From Phoenix dactylifera (lineage: Eukaryota > Streptophyta > Magnoliopsida > Arecales > Arecaceae), in NCBI RefSeq assembly GCF_009389715.1, contig NC_052392.1, forward strand, positions 36,567,360 to 36,631,359: a stretch of DNA of 64,000 bases. The letters are read 5' to 3'. A program made the position numbers and the translations under genes. Each line of letters opens with the position of its first letter. Position 1 is the first letter of the stretch. This document shows positions 11,401 through 25,329 of this stretch, piece by piece. The notes under the pieces were generated by a model. It saw nothing but the letters and a program-made list of their open reading frames with translations. It was not told the DNA's origin and made no database searches.

Positions 11401-14400
11401 TTGGGAATCAAGACCAACAGTTTCGGAAGCTTATGATGATTCTTTATTCATGTGACTTGTTGTTCACCAGTTGTCAAGATAAAGAAGTATGTTTTATGAA
11501 GAATCAATCATATTAATAAGTAAATTCTCTGCTTGAGCTTGAAGGATTTTAATTACATTCAGTTATTTTTATATTTGGATTAGAAGAATCCTAATGACTC
11601 GCACTTCTAGTTGATGTAAGCTGCACACATTATTTTTGGACTGTGACAGTTTTGTGCTGTATCGTGTCAAGTCTAAGTTTCAATAAGTGTAGACATTCCA
11701 GGATCCTTAATTATTTAAGTGTCAATTCTTCATTAATTTAGAGTATACAAAAAAAATGAGTTCAAGCCATGGAGAAAGAAGGAGCCACGTGAGTCAGCTT
11801 GTAGATCTGAAAGGGATGAATGCAAGTGGAATCATGAGTCAAAGTTGCATGAGCCCATTGGGGTAAATTTCTTGGTTAGAAGGGTGAGGCTTTCTAATCA
11901 GACTTGGAGAGTTCTAGTTGGAAGGGATTCATTGATAAAAAAATTAAGCTACCAGAGTATGAAATCGTCTTCAGTTTGGTTTCACTGGGAGAGAGCAGGG
12001 AGGCATGATCATTGAAGTGTTCTGCATCTTCGTTATGTTTCTGGTCCATGCATAACAGCAAACCCATCATCTTATTTCAGTTGGAAGCATGGAAGGAATC
12101 TTATGGATTTCTTCTTTTTTTTTTTTTTTTTTGAATTATAGAAGAGTGGCGGTAGAGTTAAACAAAGTGATGAAGTGGGGAAAGGAGACGTTTCCTCACA
12201 AGTATAGGGTTGCTCCTTTGTTGTGGCATTGTAGGACACCCATCTGACTATTAAAAGTGAAATAGATTATTTATGAAATGGTCAAGGTAAAGAATAACCA
12301 TGAGATAATCAGACACTATAACACCATAGAAAGATGTTAACGATATTACTTTTTAAGTATATATAAAAAGGGAAGGTTGTTCCACCCTCCACCAACCACC
12401 ACTAAGAAAACGAAAAAGAATATGAAAGGAAGAAAATATGGAATCACCAAACAAAAACATCCATATAGCGGAACAAAATTAATCAAGTGGAGTAATGTCT
12501 AGAAGTTAACTTTATAAGTAGATGAACATGTTATGTAGCTTGAAATATATTCCCTTCAAATTGGTGGAAAAATATGGACCCCTTAAAATGTACATGCATG
12601 GTGTACAATATTTCATGCGGACGATGCTTGTATGGATGTTTTATCGCAGTTCTCTTTGCTGATATGGCATAACAATCATGATTGAAAACATTGCTGCACT
12701 TACTGTTCATTTGTACAATTTGTTGGTGCTGCGTTCCTAGACTCCAGGTGTTTGATGCCCATTGTTAAGTACTGTAGGACTATTAAATGAATAGCTTTTG
12801 GTTGTTGCGAGGGAACTGATCATCAATTTATTCTGACCTTATTCCTCAATGTTGTAGATTCTGGCAATTGCATGCTATAGTCCAAATAGTCTATAAACTA
12901 GAAGCAACCTTTTATTCAGAAAAGATCATTTTATTAAGCTTTGAATAGCTACCCGAGTATTATTGAGTATTGTGCCTTTTTGTACTAGCACTGCATAGGC
13001 AGGGGAACATATGGGACGCTATCTGAAGATATACAAACAATGCGCTGAGGTCTGTTAATTTGACCCTTGGCTACTTTTGTTATGTGACAGATACACATAT
13101 TTAGCCGGTCAAACACGAATTTTTGTTCCATATAGTCTGACTCGGCATTTTAAGTTATTAAGACTGAAAAAAATATCCTGATAATAAACTGACAAACTTT
13201 AAGCATCTTTGACTAAATATATATGCTATTTGGCCGTGTGCCAAGCCTTATCATATTGTATTTTGGTCCATTCTTTGGGCACATATGATTTGACACCTAT
13301 CGATATGGGTTGGGTTGCTATCAATATGAAATCCTGTAGAGTGTCAGCAACCATGTATTATGATGCTTGTCATGTGACACAACTTGATACCTACAACAGC
13401 TGATTCTTGGTTCCACCCTATTAGATTTTAGTATTCAAATATTTTTTTTCTTGAGCAACAGTCATGCCTTCCAAGTTCCAACAAATCCCTAGTTAATTTA
13501 AAAAGTCTAGGTTAAGTGAATGATAAGATCAGTTACAAAATCTAATACAAGAATGGAATAGTCTATTGATTTTCTTTCTTGTTTTGTTTTTTAATATAGA
13601 TTTGGGTCTACCATTATAACCATTATGGGGTGGACTTTATGATTCATTATTTGCGAGGCATCCCTGTTCAAGGCTAGCTCTATTGTTACTTCAAGACACT
13701 AAAGCATTCATGGGTAACATAGTTAGATTGATTTCATAGTTTGATGTGCCTGTTATGAATATCTGTCAACCTAATATCAATCTGCTACCTTGTCCATCTA
13801 AGTCTTGGAACTAGCATTTTTGCTGTTGCCACATGATTGTCTGAAAAACTCATTATGTAGTAAAATCTTATTTGAGGAGCAATCCTATAGTCTTGACTTA
13901 TCCAAGCTGAAGAAGCAAATATTTCTTAAAAATCATGCAAATTAGGAGAATCAAATCTTAATGTGCATCCTAACTTAAAAAATATTGATTGCACAATTGA
14001 AAGTGCAGGTTGTTGTCATATTACTTAAGTATTTTATGTGATATTGATTAGTGGAGGAATGTATGCATTTGTTTATTGGACTTACCCATATTGTATCTGC
14101 TTTTAAAATTCATATGTAACTTGCAGCGCTAATATGTGACATCAGAATGCCTCCTAATAAAGGATGGCGCTATATTCTTTCCACTATGAGTAATTATTTG
14201 TTTTTAAGGCATGTGAGTTACTTCAGTTAAGCATGCAGGTGATCTTAGGCTGATCAGATGATGCATGATTATTATATTTCTATTAATTTTTGCTTACTAT
14301 ACCTAAACTGCAAAAGTCAGGGAGAAATTTGCATGCAAGGGCTGTAACTAAACAATATCTGATTAACAGACATTCAGGAACATGATTTGTCATAGCTCTG

Positions 14401-17400
14401 ACAATTGCAGGAGTAACTTTCTCAACAAAATTAGAAATTGACATATTAGTTATATTTGCACAAGGACAGACTTCTTTTGAGATTATTATTTATTCATTGC
14501 CCAAGAATATGTGCTGTACCTTGAAGCCATGGTTGCTTTACCTGGATATTATTGATTCATATGTAGTCTTCTTCATTCTTCAACTGCTCTAATAACTTTC
14601 TTTTCAAAGAATCATACTTGGAGTGTGAGAATCCTACAGAGATAAATTTGAAGCATATAATTTGATATTCACCTAACTAAATAGTAATTTTCAGGTATTA
14701 TTGTTTCTTGTATGGGGTATCAGCTGTTGCAAGGTCAGTTTGGTTATAATTTTCATTGTTACTATAGGTTTAGAAATCAACATATTTAAAAGTGTTGTAA
14801 AGAATTTGAGGCTTTTAAATGGTATTGTCTGGACTTTTTGAAGTTGCAGATTGGTTGGGACTCCGTAATGAGAATGAGCGCTGATCTTCGGGATTTGTTT
14901 CTTTATGAGGCTTTTTTGTATTATAATCCTCTTCTTCTTGTGGTGAGTGCTCTTCTATTTAAGACTTTCCTTTCTTCTTAAAATTTGAGACTGATGTGTT
15001 AAATTCTTGCCTCTCTCATTGACTATTTTATTTTTTGTTTTTAATGTTACAGACATTGATGGTTTGGCTTTGGGGAGTTAACCTATGGGTTTTTGCTCAA
15101 TCATCAGTAAGCTATGCAAAAGTATTTGATCTTGACCATACCCATCTTACATACCGAGAGATATGGAAGGTATGACTATTTGATTCCAGTATCTTAATTT
15201 ACACATATTTTCACCATATTATTCTGCATTTTCAACTAAAAATAGTGCTTTTCCAAGAGGTATCTTCTTACCACCTGGAACAGGCTGTAAATAAATAGCA
15301 CTACTGCACTTTGATAAAGTGATGTCCTTGTCCTGTCTTGGCATGAAACCCATTTTACACACATATTCTGGAAGTTTTATTGTGATTTTTTATGGATATA
15401 TTTTAGTATTAATATCATAGTTATATTCTTCTGGAGGGAAATTATATGATTTGCCAAATACCATAATCATCATGTGAATGCTGTAAGTTATTTTCCTGCT
15501 CAAATTATTATTAGCTATTCGACTCATGGTGGGTTGTGCATTCAACATTTGCAATTTTATTGCTTTATAGATTGGAACCAAATTTTTCTACATAGGCTGA
15601 CACTTCCTTCTTTGGATCACGTATCCATTTATTCTCCTAGAGAAATTCTTTTATCATTTTCCAGTTACTTCTGATTACCGAACAAAAGGGCAGTTACTGC
15701 TCATTATTTCAAGAAAATCAGCTTTCTTGCTGTTAATTTTGCCGAGCCTGTTGTTTTTATTAATTGTTATGATGTTCACATCTTTTTTATGCTATATTAA
15801 TGAGAACATTTAACTTTCAAATATTATTCTGTTGTTGTTGTCTATCAACTTTATGGACAAAATGGCCTTTACTTTAATTCTAAAATATCCTATGTCAACA
15901 AAATAAAGAAAACGAGAAATACCAAAAAATCAAAATACATTAGGAAGAAAATGCAATCAACTAGCACAATATATTAGGAATCAAACAAAAGGAACTATCA
16001 CAATCAGTTGGCTCTTTGCTTCAAATTATTTTATCTTTGTTCATATTCATTATTATCGATTTCTATACTGTGCTGTCATATAATGTAAGTTCATCATAAA
16101 CTTAAAAGTATAATAATTGATATCATAAATGTTGTTTGTAATTATGGTATATTGATTATTTTTCTAAAATGTGCATTGCATGTGCCCATTGCAATTATTA
16201 TAGAAGAATAGAGATTTGAACCTTTTTTTATTGAGGATGCAATACATTATATGCTAATTCTTCTAATTTATCTTGCTTTGTAATATTGAAAAGCATTTTT
16301 CATCACTCCCTTTAGAAAAGTTCGTCCTGCTTTCTATATCATATGTTGTACAAGTTTTGAAAAAAACGCCATAACAATGTAAGAGTATTTTGGGTGAAAT
16401 TTAGGAAACTTGTGGATAGTATTGATTATTGTATATATATTCAAGGTTGTAAATAAGTTCTTCATGATTTATTTTGGTGCTGCTCGAAAATTAGCTTTAA
16501 ATGTAATTTGGGTGGAATTGAAAATGATTGGGCACTAAGTTAAAGATTACTTTTGCTATTAAATCTTTTATCATGCTAATTAATTAAGATGATTTTAAAT
16601 TCGTTTTACCCCTAAATCTGGAAATGAATTTATTTCTATTTAATTGCTTATGCCTTTGTTTGGCATTTTTATTAATATTCATTTGATGCTAAATGACTAA
16701 TGTGTGATGTTTCCAACAGTGTTCTACTTGGATGACCATCATAGTGCCCACAAGTATGACAGCTTATCTTTATCTCTACTCACATGGGGAAGTGTCACTG
16801 GCCGCATCACAACCAGTGTAGTATCAGTTTCTCTCTTATTGATAGCTGATGATCCTAAATCTTGTCTATCTTATAACACTTTTTTTTGAGTGTCTAAGTT
16901 TTTTTGTTTATTTATATTATTTTGAAATGAACTTGCTCTTTGCTTCTGATATTCCTCTGATGGTTTACACTATAAACTTAGAAATTGTGTCAGCCATCAT
17001 TTTTAACCTGAAGTTGTACAATTAATTGCATTGTTTCTCATGATCATTTGATTCATAAGCTGCTAAAATTGGTTTATCCACAATTTCTTATACAATCTCT
17101 GGTATTACGTTCCAAAACACTTTAATTTTATTACAATATATTCAGATTTTTAGTAATGAAAATTGTAACATCCTTTTGTGATACTAGCTATGATGCACAT
17201 GGCTACTAAATATTTTAAAGATGAGAGAAATTTTAAAAGGATTTTAACATGGATCAGATGCTATCATGCTAATATGCCTTTTCCATGAAATTGTTTAAGA
17301 TTTAATTGTTATGCTATTTTCTCATTCTAAATAAACTTTACTTTTGACATGAGCAATGAATCACTACGAATTTAGATTTTTTGGAGGACATGGCCTCTTA

Positions 17401-20400
17401 TTAATCATCAGAACATGAAATTTCAACTTAAGGGAAGTTTCTTCTTGGACTCTTTTTCAGACACCAACAAGGTTAGAATTCCTTTTTGTAGAAGTTTGGT
17501 ATGGTCTAAATCTGTAATGGAAATATCTAGTTAAGGTTATAATGGGAATTGAAAAGTTGGGAAATATAACTGCTTTTTTTGCAGTGTTAGGATTTTCTAT
17601 ATTCAAGGCATAGAAGATGGAAAATCATGCATTATTCATTACTGATTGTTTGGAAATGATCAGCGAGTATTGACGATCCTTTTGATGCATGACTTATATT
17701 CTCCAAGATAATAACATGTTTGAGGATATTATGAAAACTTAGGTTTTAGTTGGAAGGAAGAAAATAGGCAAGTCATATCCAAATGTAAGTTGCATATAAG
17801 TATTGTTCAGAACGAATATTAAATTTCAGAAATGGATTATCATGTTCTAATTGGAGGAGCTGCGAGGAGAGGTTGATATCAAAACTTTTGGATTGACATG
17901 CCTTTTTTTTAACAATCATCTCCAGTATAGGAATTATTTTAAAAATCAGATTTAGCAGCCACTATAGCGGTTTTGGACCTAAACTGCTATGCTATGTGCC
18001 ATGGCAGCCTTATATAGCGCCTGGGTGTATAACACCCGGTATTAGCAGGCAAAAAGCCACTACAATGGCCACTACACTATTGCTTTATATTGGGCGCTAT
18101 ATTCTAAAGTGGGCTGGATCGGCTCTAATTTGACCGGTTCAGCAATTAAGCAATAATTTGACCTGTGGGTGTTTATTGAAGGAAGGGCTGGTTCACTTAT
18201 TTGGTACTCTAATTGAACGGAGTGTTGGAAAGAAGAGAAGAGAAGAAAGTAGGAAAGAATGAGGCATCCCTCCAAGTGCGGCACCACAAAGCTCCAATGC
18301 TGGAGCTCCCCCATTGGTGCTTCACAGGCGATGCACCACCTAGCTTGCTCGAGCATCTTTGATTTATGGCTGATGTTATGTGATTGTGGACATCTTTATT
18401 ATATGAGCAATGTTACTATGTATGGTGGATAATGATATTTGTCATTAGATTGTGGACTTTTACATTGTATGAATGTTGATAACTTGATATGGTATTATGA
18501 TGTTAGATTGATAATGTTCTATACTTTGTCCTGATTTGTTCTTTTTCTATTTGTTGCATGAACTTCATATTAAAGTATTGATTTTTGATACTTGTAAGAA
18601 AAATCATTGATATGCTTTAACAACCTGCTTTGAGTTCATAGAAACTGCTATAGCATCCGCAGATTGCTATCCACTATGAAACCACCTGGCAGCTACATGC
18701 CACTCTCCACTTTTTAGTACATTGAGTATAGGTCTCAAATATTGTCTGAAGGGCCCATCTATGATTCTGGTGAAGAAAGTGCTACTTGTGACATTGAAGA
18801 AGACTATCATTGTAATTAAAACAAGAAACATTTTACATCTGCAAAGTTTCAACTTTATGTGTTACATAGAAAAGTGTTAGCTTTGTTACTTATTCATTTA
18901 AAACCATGCAAATAGAATGTCCCTGTTATTTTCTATATAAATATCAATTTTGTAGGTGAACATTATGTATCTTATTATTGTAATGAGAAAGTTTCACCCT
19001 CTTTTTGTAGTAGACTGTTTTTTCCCCATCTCAATCATAGATTGCAAAAACCTAATGAGCAAGGTTTTAAATCCTGTGGGATGAGGTCATCTTGGTTTTT
19101 CTGTGGATAAGGACGTGCAAGATGCACCGCCGTCCTGCCCCGTCATGACACTTGGGACAGAAATGTCCCAAAACATGCCGATCAGGTCATTGAGATGCCC
19201 ATTCTGACACTTGGGATGGTACTGTATCTTGGCATCCTGCAAGATGTCCCACCCGGATTTGAAACTATGCTAATGAGTGCTGAACTACACCAAAATAGTA
19301 TAAATGGGATGGTGTAACCAGTAGTAGAAAGTAAATTTGATTAAAAAAATCATAGGCTATGGAAGAAACTCCAAAAGTGAGCAGAGGTGGGCTTGCAGGG
19401 AAGGAGACTTATGGCCATGGAATGCCGTACCGGTCCGGCCGTGGACCGGTACCGGAACGGATAAAAAACCGGTATTTTCCGGTTTTTTATCCGAACCGGC
19501 CGGTACCGGCCGGTTCGGGCCCGTACCGGCCGGTTCGGAGCCCGTACCGGCCGGTTCGCACCTCGTACCGGTGCGAACCGGCCGGTTCGCACCGGTACGA
19601 TTTTTTTTTTTTTTTTAGAACCACAGCGCCGCGCGCTGTGGTTTTTGAAACCACCGCGTACCGGCCGGTACGGGACCGGTACCAGCCGGTACGTACCGGA
19701 CCGGACCGGTACCGTACCGGTCCGGCCGGCCACCGGTACGCCGACCGGTACCGGTACGGCGGACCTTGCTTATGGCAGTGTTCTGTAGTCCAGCAGTTGT
19801 TATCCAATGTTATGGCATTGCACATCATGACACTGTTACATCCTCCAAGGTGAACTTTGCATGCTTGGGGAAAATTCAATATATATCATCCTTTTAGAAA
19901 TTCAAAATGGTTCATAGTAAGAAATCTCGAAGAAGGCAACCATTTTCTTGGATTGACCTCCTGAACTGTTATAGAAGTTTCACTTGAATACATTTACAAA
20001 AATTATACAAAGCTTAATCATTCCTATGAGTCTGTTCTCACTTCTAAATATACGTGCAGTTTAAATATCAAAGATACTTGCTTGGAAATTATTTAACCAA
20101 TTTTTTGTCTTCCTAAGTGCAACTGATCTTCAAGGTTTTCGGTGGTGGCCCCTCTCAGGTCCACAGTGAACTAGGTCTGAAATTTGTACCAACTCAGAGT
20201 GTTGACATCTGGTCGAGAGTTGGTTCAAAAACATTCTCAAACTTTGATGGATCATAACTTAATATATGATATCCATATAGATCAGATAAGACTTGTTGGT
20301 GTTGGTATACAGAAATGACTGCTAAAGCATTTACGTTTCAGATTATATAAATATTATTTGTTTAATTGACTTCTGACTTAATAGAGATCATGGTTAGGAT

Positions 20401-23400
20401 GAATTGCTTGTTGTTTCATTAATGCTCTGGCATGCTATTGATTTAAGGATTTTTCGGTCCGAGTTTCTTAAAACAAGGAGACTGAGAGAACCAACTCATT
20501 TCCGACTATTGCTAGTAATCATTTTATTTGATTGCAATTTTTTATCTAGCAGTTATTTCAGCAATACTTGTTAGTTTATGCTATGTTAATCCGTTGATTT
20601 AACAAAACTTCAGTATCCATGTCAATTTTTTGAACTTGATACCATTCAGTATCCGATTGATATTTAAGTTTATATTGTCATTATTTTGGTTCATTTTCCA
20701 AGGAGAATTTGGACATACAGCCTGAACTGCATCTATGTATGAGGCATCCTGGACTATTATAACTGAAGTAAAATACCTATCAGTTGCATTTCCTTATCAT
20801 CAATCAATACTCCATCAGTTTATTCCACCAGACACTCGTACTGTTACTTATGTTCTAAATTCGGGAAAAGGCTTAATTGGATTGTTGATTTCTTGATTTG
20901 TCTATATTTTTGTTTGTAGTTGAGCATCGCTGCAGTGCTGCTACATATATGCAAAAATTCTCACATCAATTTTTCTCCCTTCTTTCTAGTCTTTGCTACT
21001 TCATTGGAGATCCACATTATAATCTTATTCCATCTCATGCTGTGCAACTATTGGATGGGAAAGTGCATTTTATAATAATTTTTGTCATAAGACAGCTTAC
21101 TGATGATTTTATCTCTACCTGCGAATGAACTGGTTCATTTCAAGATGTTCTGATCACTCCGTTGGAGGATATACTGTAACATGCATGAGATTTCTTTGCA
21201 ACCCTTTAGTAACTGATCTTTATTTGGTGGCCTCAACAAAAAGCTGCTTCTTTATGATTCCTGTATATTATATTGTTCTTGCCTGATGCCTAAAATGTAT
21301 TTAAAGACACTTCATAACTCATGCTGCAAACAAGGAGTTGCTTAAATGTTTTGTGTGATAGTAATCTATAGTTATGCAATACTTTTTATTTATAGTTTCC
21401 TTTAGGTAGCGGAAACATTTTACTGGTCACGTGCAATATTCATGTGCATGTTGTATAACCTTTTTTCCTAGTATGAATGGCATTTCTCATGTTGTGCCTG
21501 TGCTGATATATGAAGGCAACATATACCAGACGTGTTTTTCTTTAACCACTACATTGGATAGAAGTATCTCTAACCACTTGTTTTAACTTGCAGGTTATGC
21601 TATATACTGTTATGCTGATGCTTCTCGTATTTCCATTTGATATTTTTTATTTGTCATCTCGCTACTACTTGTTAAGGACTCTTTGGCGTATAATACTTCC
21701 ATTACAGGCAAGTGTTTTAGCTTATTGCTTTAAGGCAACTTGTGTAGGAGACTTGGGCTTATAAGATATCGCTGGCTGGAGAGATTTGAACATGATTAAG
21801 CTTTAAATTTTAAGCACTTCCTGTTAAATTATTCAGTGAACCTCCAGAGGCAAAATAATGTGCTGGTTTATTCTTTCTGTTACACAGCTGGAACAAAAGG
21901 GGCATGGAAGTTGCTTTTATAAACTTCAACTATATTTCAAGAACATATTATGTAAATTGTTTTCTTGATTATATTTTATTTCAAATGCAACTATTTAACT
22001 CTTCAAAAAAAAAACAAAGAAACAAAGGGGAAAGGAGCCTGATTGTTTAAATCCATTTTTGGACAATAACTTGGTACACTTTGAGTTTTACCATGATGTT
22101 TTGAAGATTATGGCTCTAGATTGTCACCATTGATGAGAGAAGCTAGACGAAACTCTGTTAGTTTGCTTGAAAGTATCTATGCTGTTGCTTGAAGAAGTTT
22201 TTATAATTGAGGTATGATTTTACATTTACAACTTCATGAGTCCTTGTTCAATGCAGGCGATCACATTTTCTGATTTTTTCCTGGCTGATATTTTAACATC
22301 AATGTCCAAGGTATGTCCCCTGGCAGATTGCATCATTACAATTCATTCCTTTATATAGAAATAGATGATAGAGATGTGAATGATCCATCTATTACAAGCC
22401 TCAATCACCTTTTGTTACTTGGATGCTAACTGTTCCCCAGTTACAGTAAAAAGAATTATTCCATAAAACTCTTCTACTTTAATTGGATCCTGTCTTTATA
22501 TCTGAATTTGACACAGATGTCAGACACGAAATCTTGTTTTCATGATATACGAATTTTACACATGCCCTCATATTGCCTTCATGGAGTTTAGGTTTTAATT
22601 CCTTAGGTATGTTATAGGGTCCAGGAATGCTGCTCCCTGCAAAAAAGCACGCTTATCATGAGAAGTTTGTGACGCATGTATATTGTCATGTGAGGTTTTT
22701 TTTTTTTAATTGAATATGAAGAGGGAGAAGGGCTGAGTGCCCATGAGCTATTAGTGTTAATTGGTTATTTCAGAAATTGAAGGAGCCAAACTACTGCGCA
22801 TATGTGCTCAAAATGATTTTTTTTGTTGTCAGTGCAAATACTGGTGCTGGTGGTAATTATTAATTTCTTTCAGGTGTTGTCAGATTTGGAGCGTTCAGTT
22901 TGCCGGATGGTTAACCGACAGGTCAGTGTAGAAGAGCTAGATTGATCTTTTTGTTTAAACATACTAAAGCCAAGTTTTTCCATAACTAACAAAATTTCCA
23001 TTTATGGGTGAGTTCTCAGGTTGCAACAATTGCTTGGTTCGAGGCGGATTCTATATGTGGTAGCCACTCTCTTGCTATTCCTTTAGTGCTTGTCTTCCCA
23101 TATTTGTGCCGTTTTTTCCAATGTCTGCGTCAGTACAAGGACACTAAAGAAAAGACATCCTTTTTAAATGGTATGTTTTAGCATAGGCTGCTTTCACTTA
23201 TTTTGGCTATGATCTAGTTTCTCTTAGCATGGACTGCTTTCACTTATTTTAAGTAAGATCTAGTTTCTATGAACATTATCCACTACAATTGTAACTTGCT
23301 AGGGCCTGTTGAGAATGCATTGTATTTGATGTCATGTATTACTAGTTGCTCTGCAGGTCACATATCTTTAGAATATTATGAGATGATAGTCTGTTTTATA

Positions 23401-25283
23401 TGGTTGATAACAGGTCACATAGGATGTCTTGGCTATGTACCCTAGGATCACTTTTACATGCCTGTCATTTGATTTTCTGATATCATTATACTATTCATCT
23501 GATTTTCTGATATCATTACACTATTCATCTGATTTTATTGAAGTGCTTATATCTTATATTTGCTATTTTATATGAATGAGAAACTGTTTAAAAAATTGAT
23601 AGATTATTTTTATAAGAATACTGGCAGCAGAACCTGCACACAATCAATGGTGGATTGAGAAGTTGCCCTGATCTCCAAAGATATAGACTGGAAATGCTAT
23701 TTACTAGGAACAGAAATGCCTTGTACTTTTTTCTCACTTGCAAACTTAAACTGATGTCAAATACTAGTGCATATTGTTTGTCATACTTCATCCATTTTGG
23801 ATGAGTATTACATTTTTAAGGAGACAAATACCTGTCAACATGAATACATATGCCAAAAGTAGCAGTCACTTCATCTCAAAATGCTTGAGTTTGGCCTTTG
23901 TAACTTGAGGTTAGGTAGGCTAATGGGTATTTTTCCAATGCAGGTCTTCCGTTTGAATGTTGTTTGATACATCTGTAATCATTCTTTATCTAACAGAAAC
24001 TTATTGTCCTTAAATGATATTTTTTTTGATCTTTGGCCAATTTTTTCTGGTTGGTTCTGGTGTTTTATTTAGACCTATTTTGATTCTTGCTTAACATGCT
24101 TCCAAAAGCAGTTTCTTTAAAGTTTTGACTTTAGGCAAGGGGTTTCGGGTGTAGTAAAGAAGTCATGAGACGAAAGGAGTGTTAGTTGAGATGAAAGGTG
24201 AAAATTATGAATCTTGAAGGGATAAATACAATGAGGGGAAGGATATTCTTGACTCAATGCTATGTCAACGTCAAAATTGGAGGCCTTATTATCTTTTGAC
24301 ATTGTGCTATCTGATTGAAAGATCATGAGTAAATTACTTTAATTACTTTCTTCCTTCTAAAAATATTTTGTCAAGGGATTATAATATTCGGAATGGGTGC
24401 ATCTTGGGGAATAAGTTTCGCATGGTGATAATGCATGGGATTGTTGAGATTTTTGGATGGTTATATTATTTTTATATTTGAGTAGATAGGGTTGGTTCTA
24501 TTTTAGATGTCCAAATGAAGTCATCTTGATGGCATTTTGCTGCTTTGGTGCAATTTGGGTATTGGACAACCTGCATTCATGATTAGATTATCGTCGACTT
24601 GGATCTAAGAATGAGCCAAACTTGATTTGGACCCATTAGAAGATTTAGGTTTTATATTGATCCAAACCCTACCTATCCAATAAGAAGATCAGGCTCAGGT
24701 AGGTGAGATTTCATAAGACCTATCAGCTTTATGGAATAGGTATGGGAATCAGGCCTTTACAAGATACATATGGGGTTTGTGTTAAGGCATATTGGGTTCA
24801 GGTTCAATTAGTAACAATCTTCAAGAAAACTAGGGTGTCACTACTCACTAGGCTCTGTAGACTCGTCCATGACTTGGACCCGATAGTGACTAGTACGCCT
24901 ATGTGTTGGGTGTTGGTGTAAACATAGATGCATTCAATTTTTCAAGTTTGGTTCTAGGTCTGAAAAATAACCTAATTTGAACCCAACTAGCTCAGTTTAA
25001 CTCTAACTCAACTAAGCCTTAATCTCAAACTAGTGCGGTTGGCTACACGAATTATTTTCCTCCATTCCGCTTTATTTAGAGCCGCACTTTCTGAAAGATG
25101 TAACAATATCAAGTCCTTCCTTACCACTTTATCCCATGTGATTTTTGGTCCACCTTCTTTTTCCTTCTACATATATCAAATCACTCCTTCATACTAGCAC
25201 ATCCATCGGCCTATATTGCACATGCCCAAACTATTTAAGTCGTCCTTCTCTCAATTTTTCTCAATTTGAACTCGACCCAACCC

Positions 25284-25329
<46 letters not shown>

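Noticed and set aside
19337..19879. Overlapping open frames on both strands, rich in Arg, Pro, Val and Gly
   Set aside because: They are translations of the GGTACCGG palindromic repeat and occur in all frames because the repeat lacks stop words.
21708..21713. GT donor at 21712 for EXS intron 7
   Set aside because: It would add four bases to exon 7 and shift exon 8 into a stop codon, losing a conserved segment. The GC donor keeps the frame.
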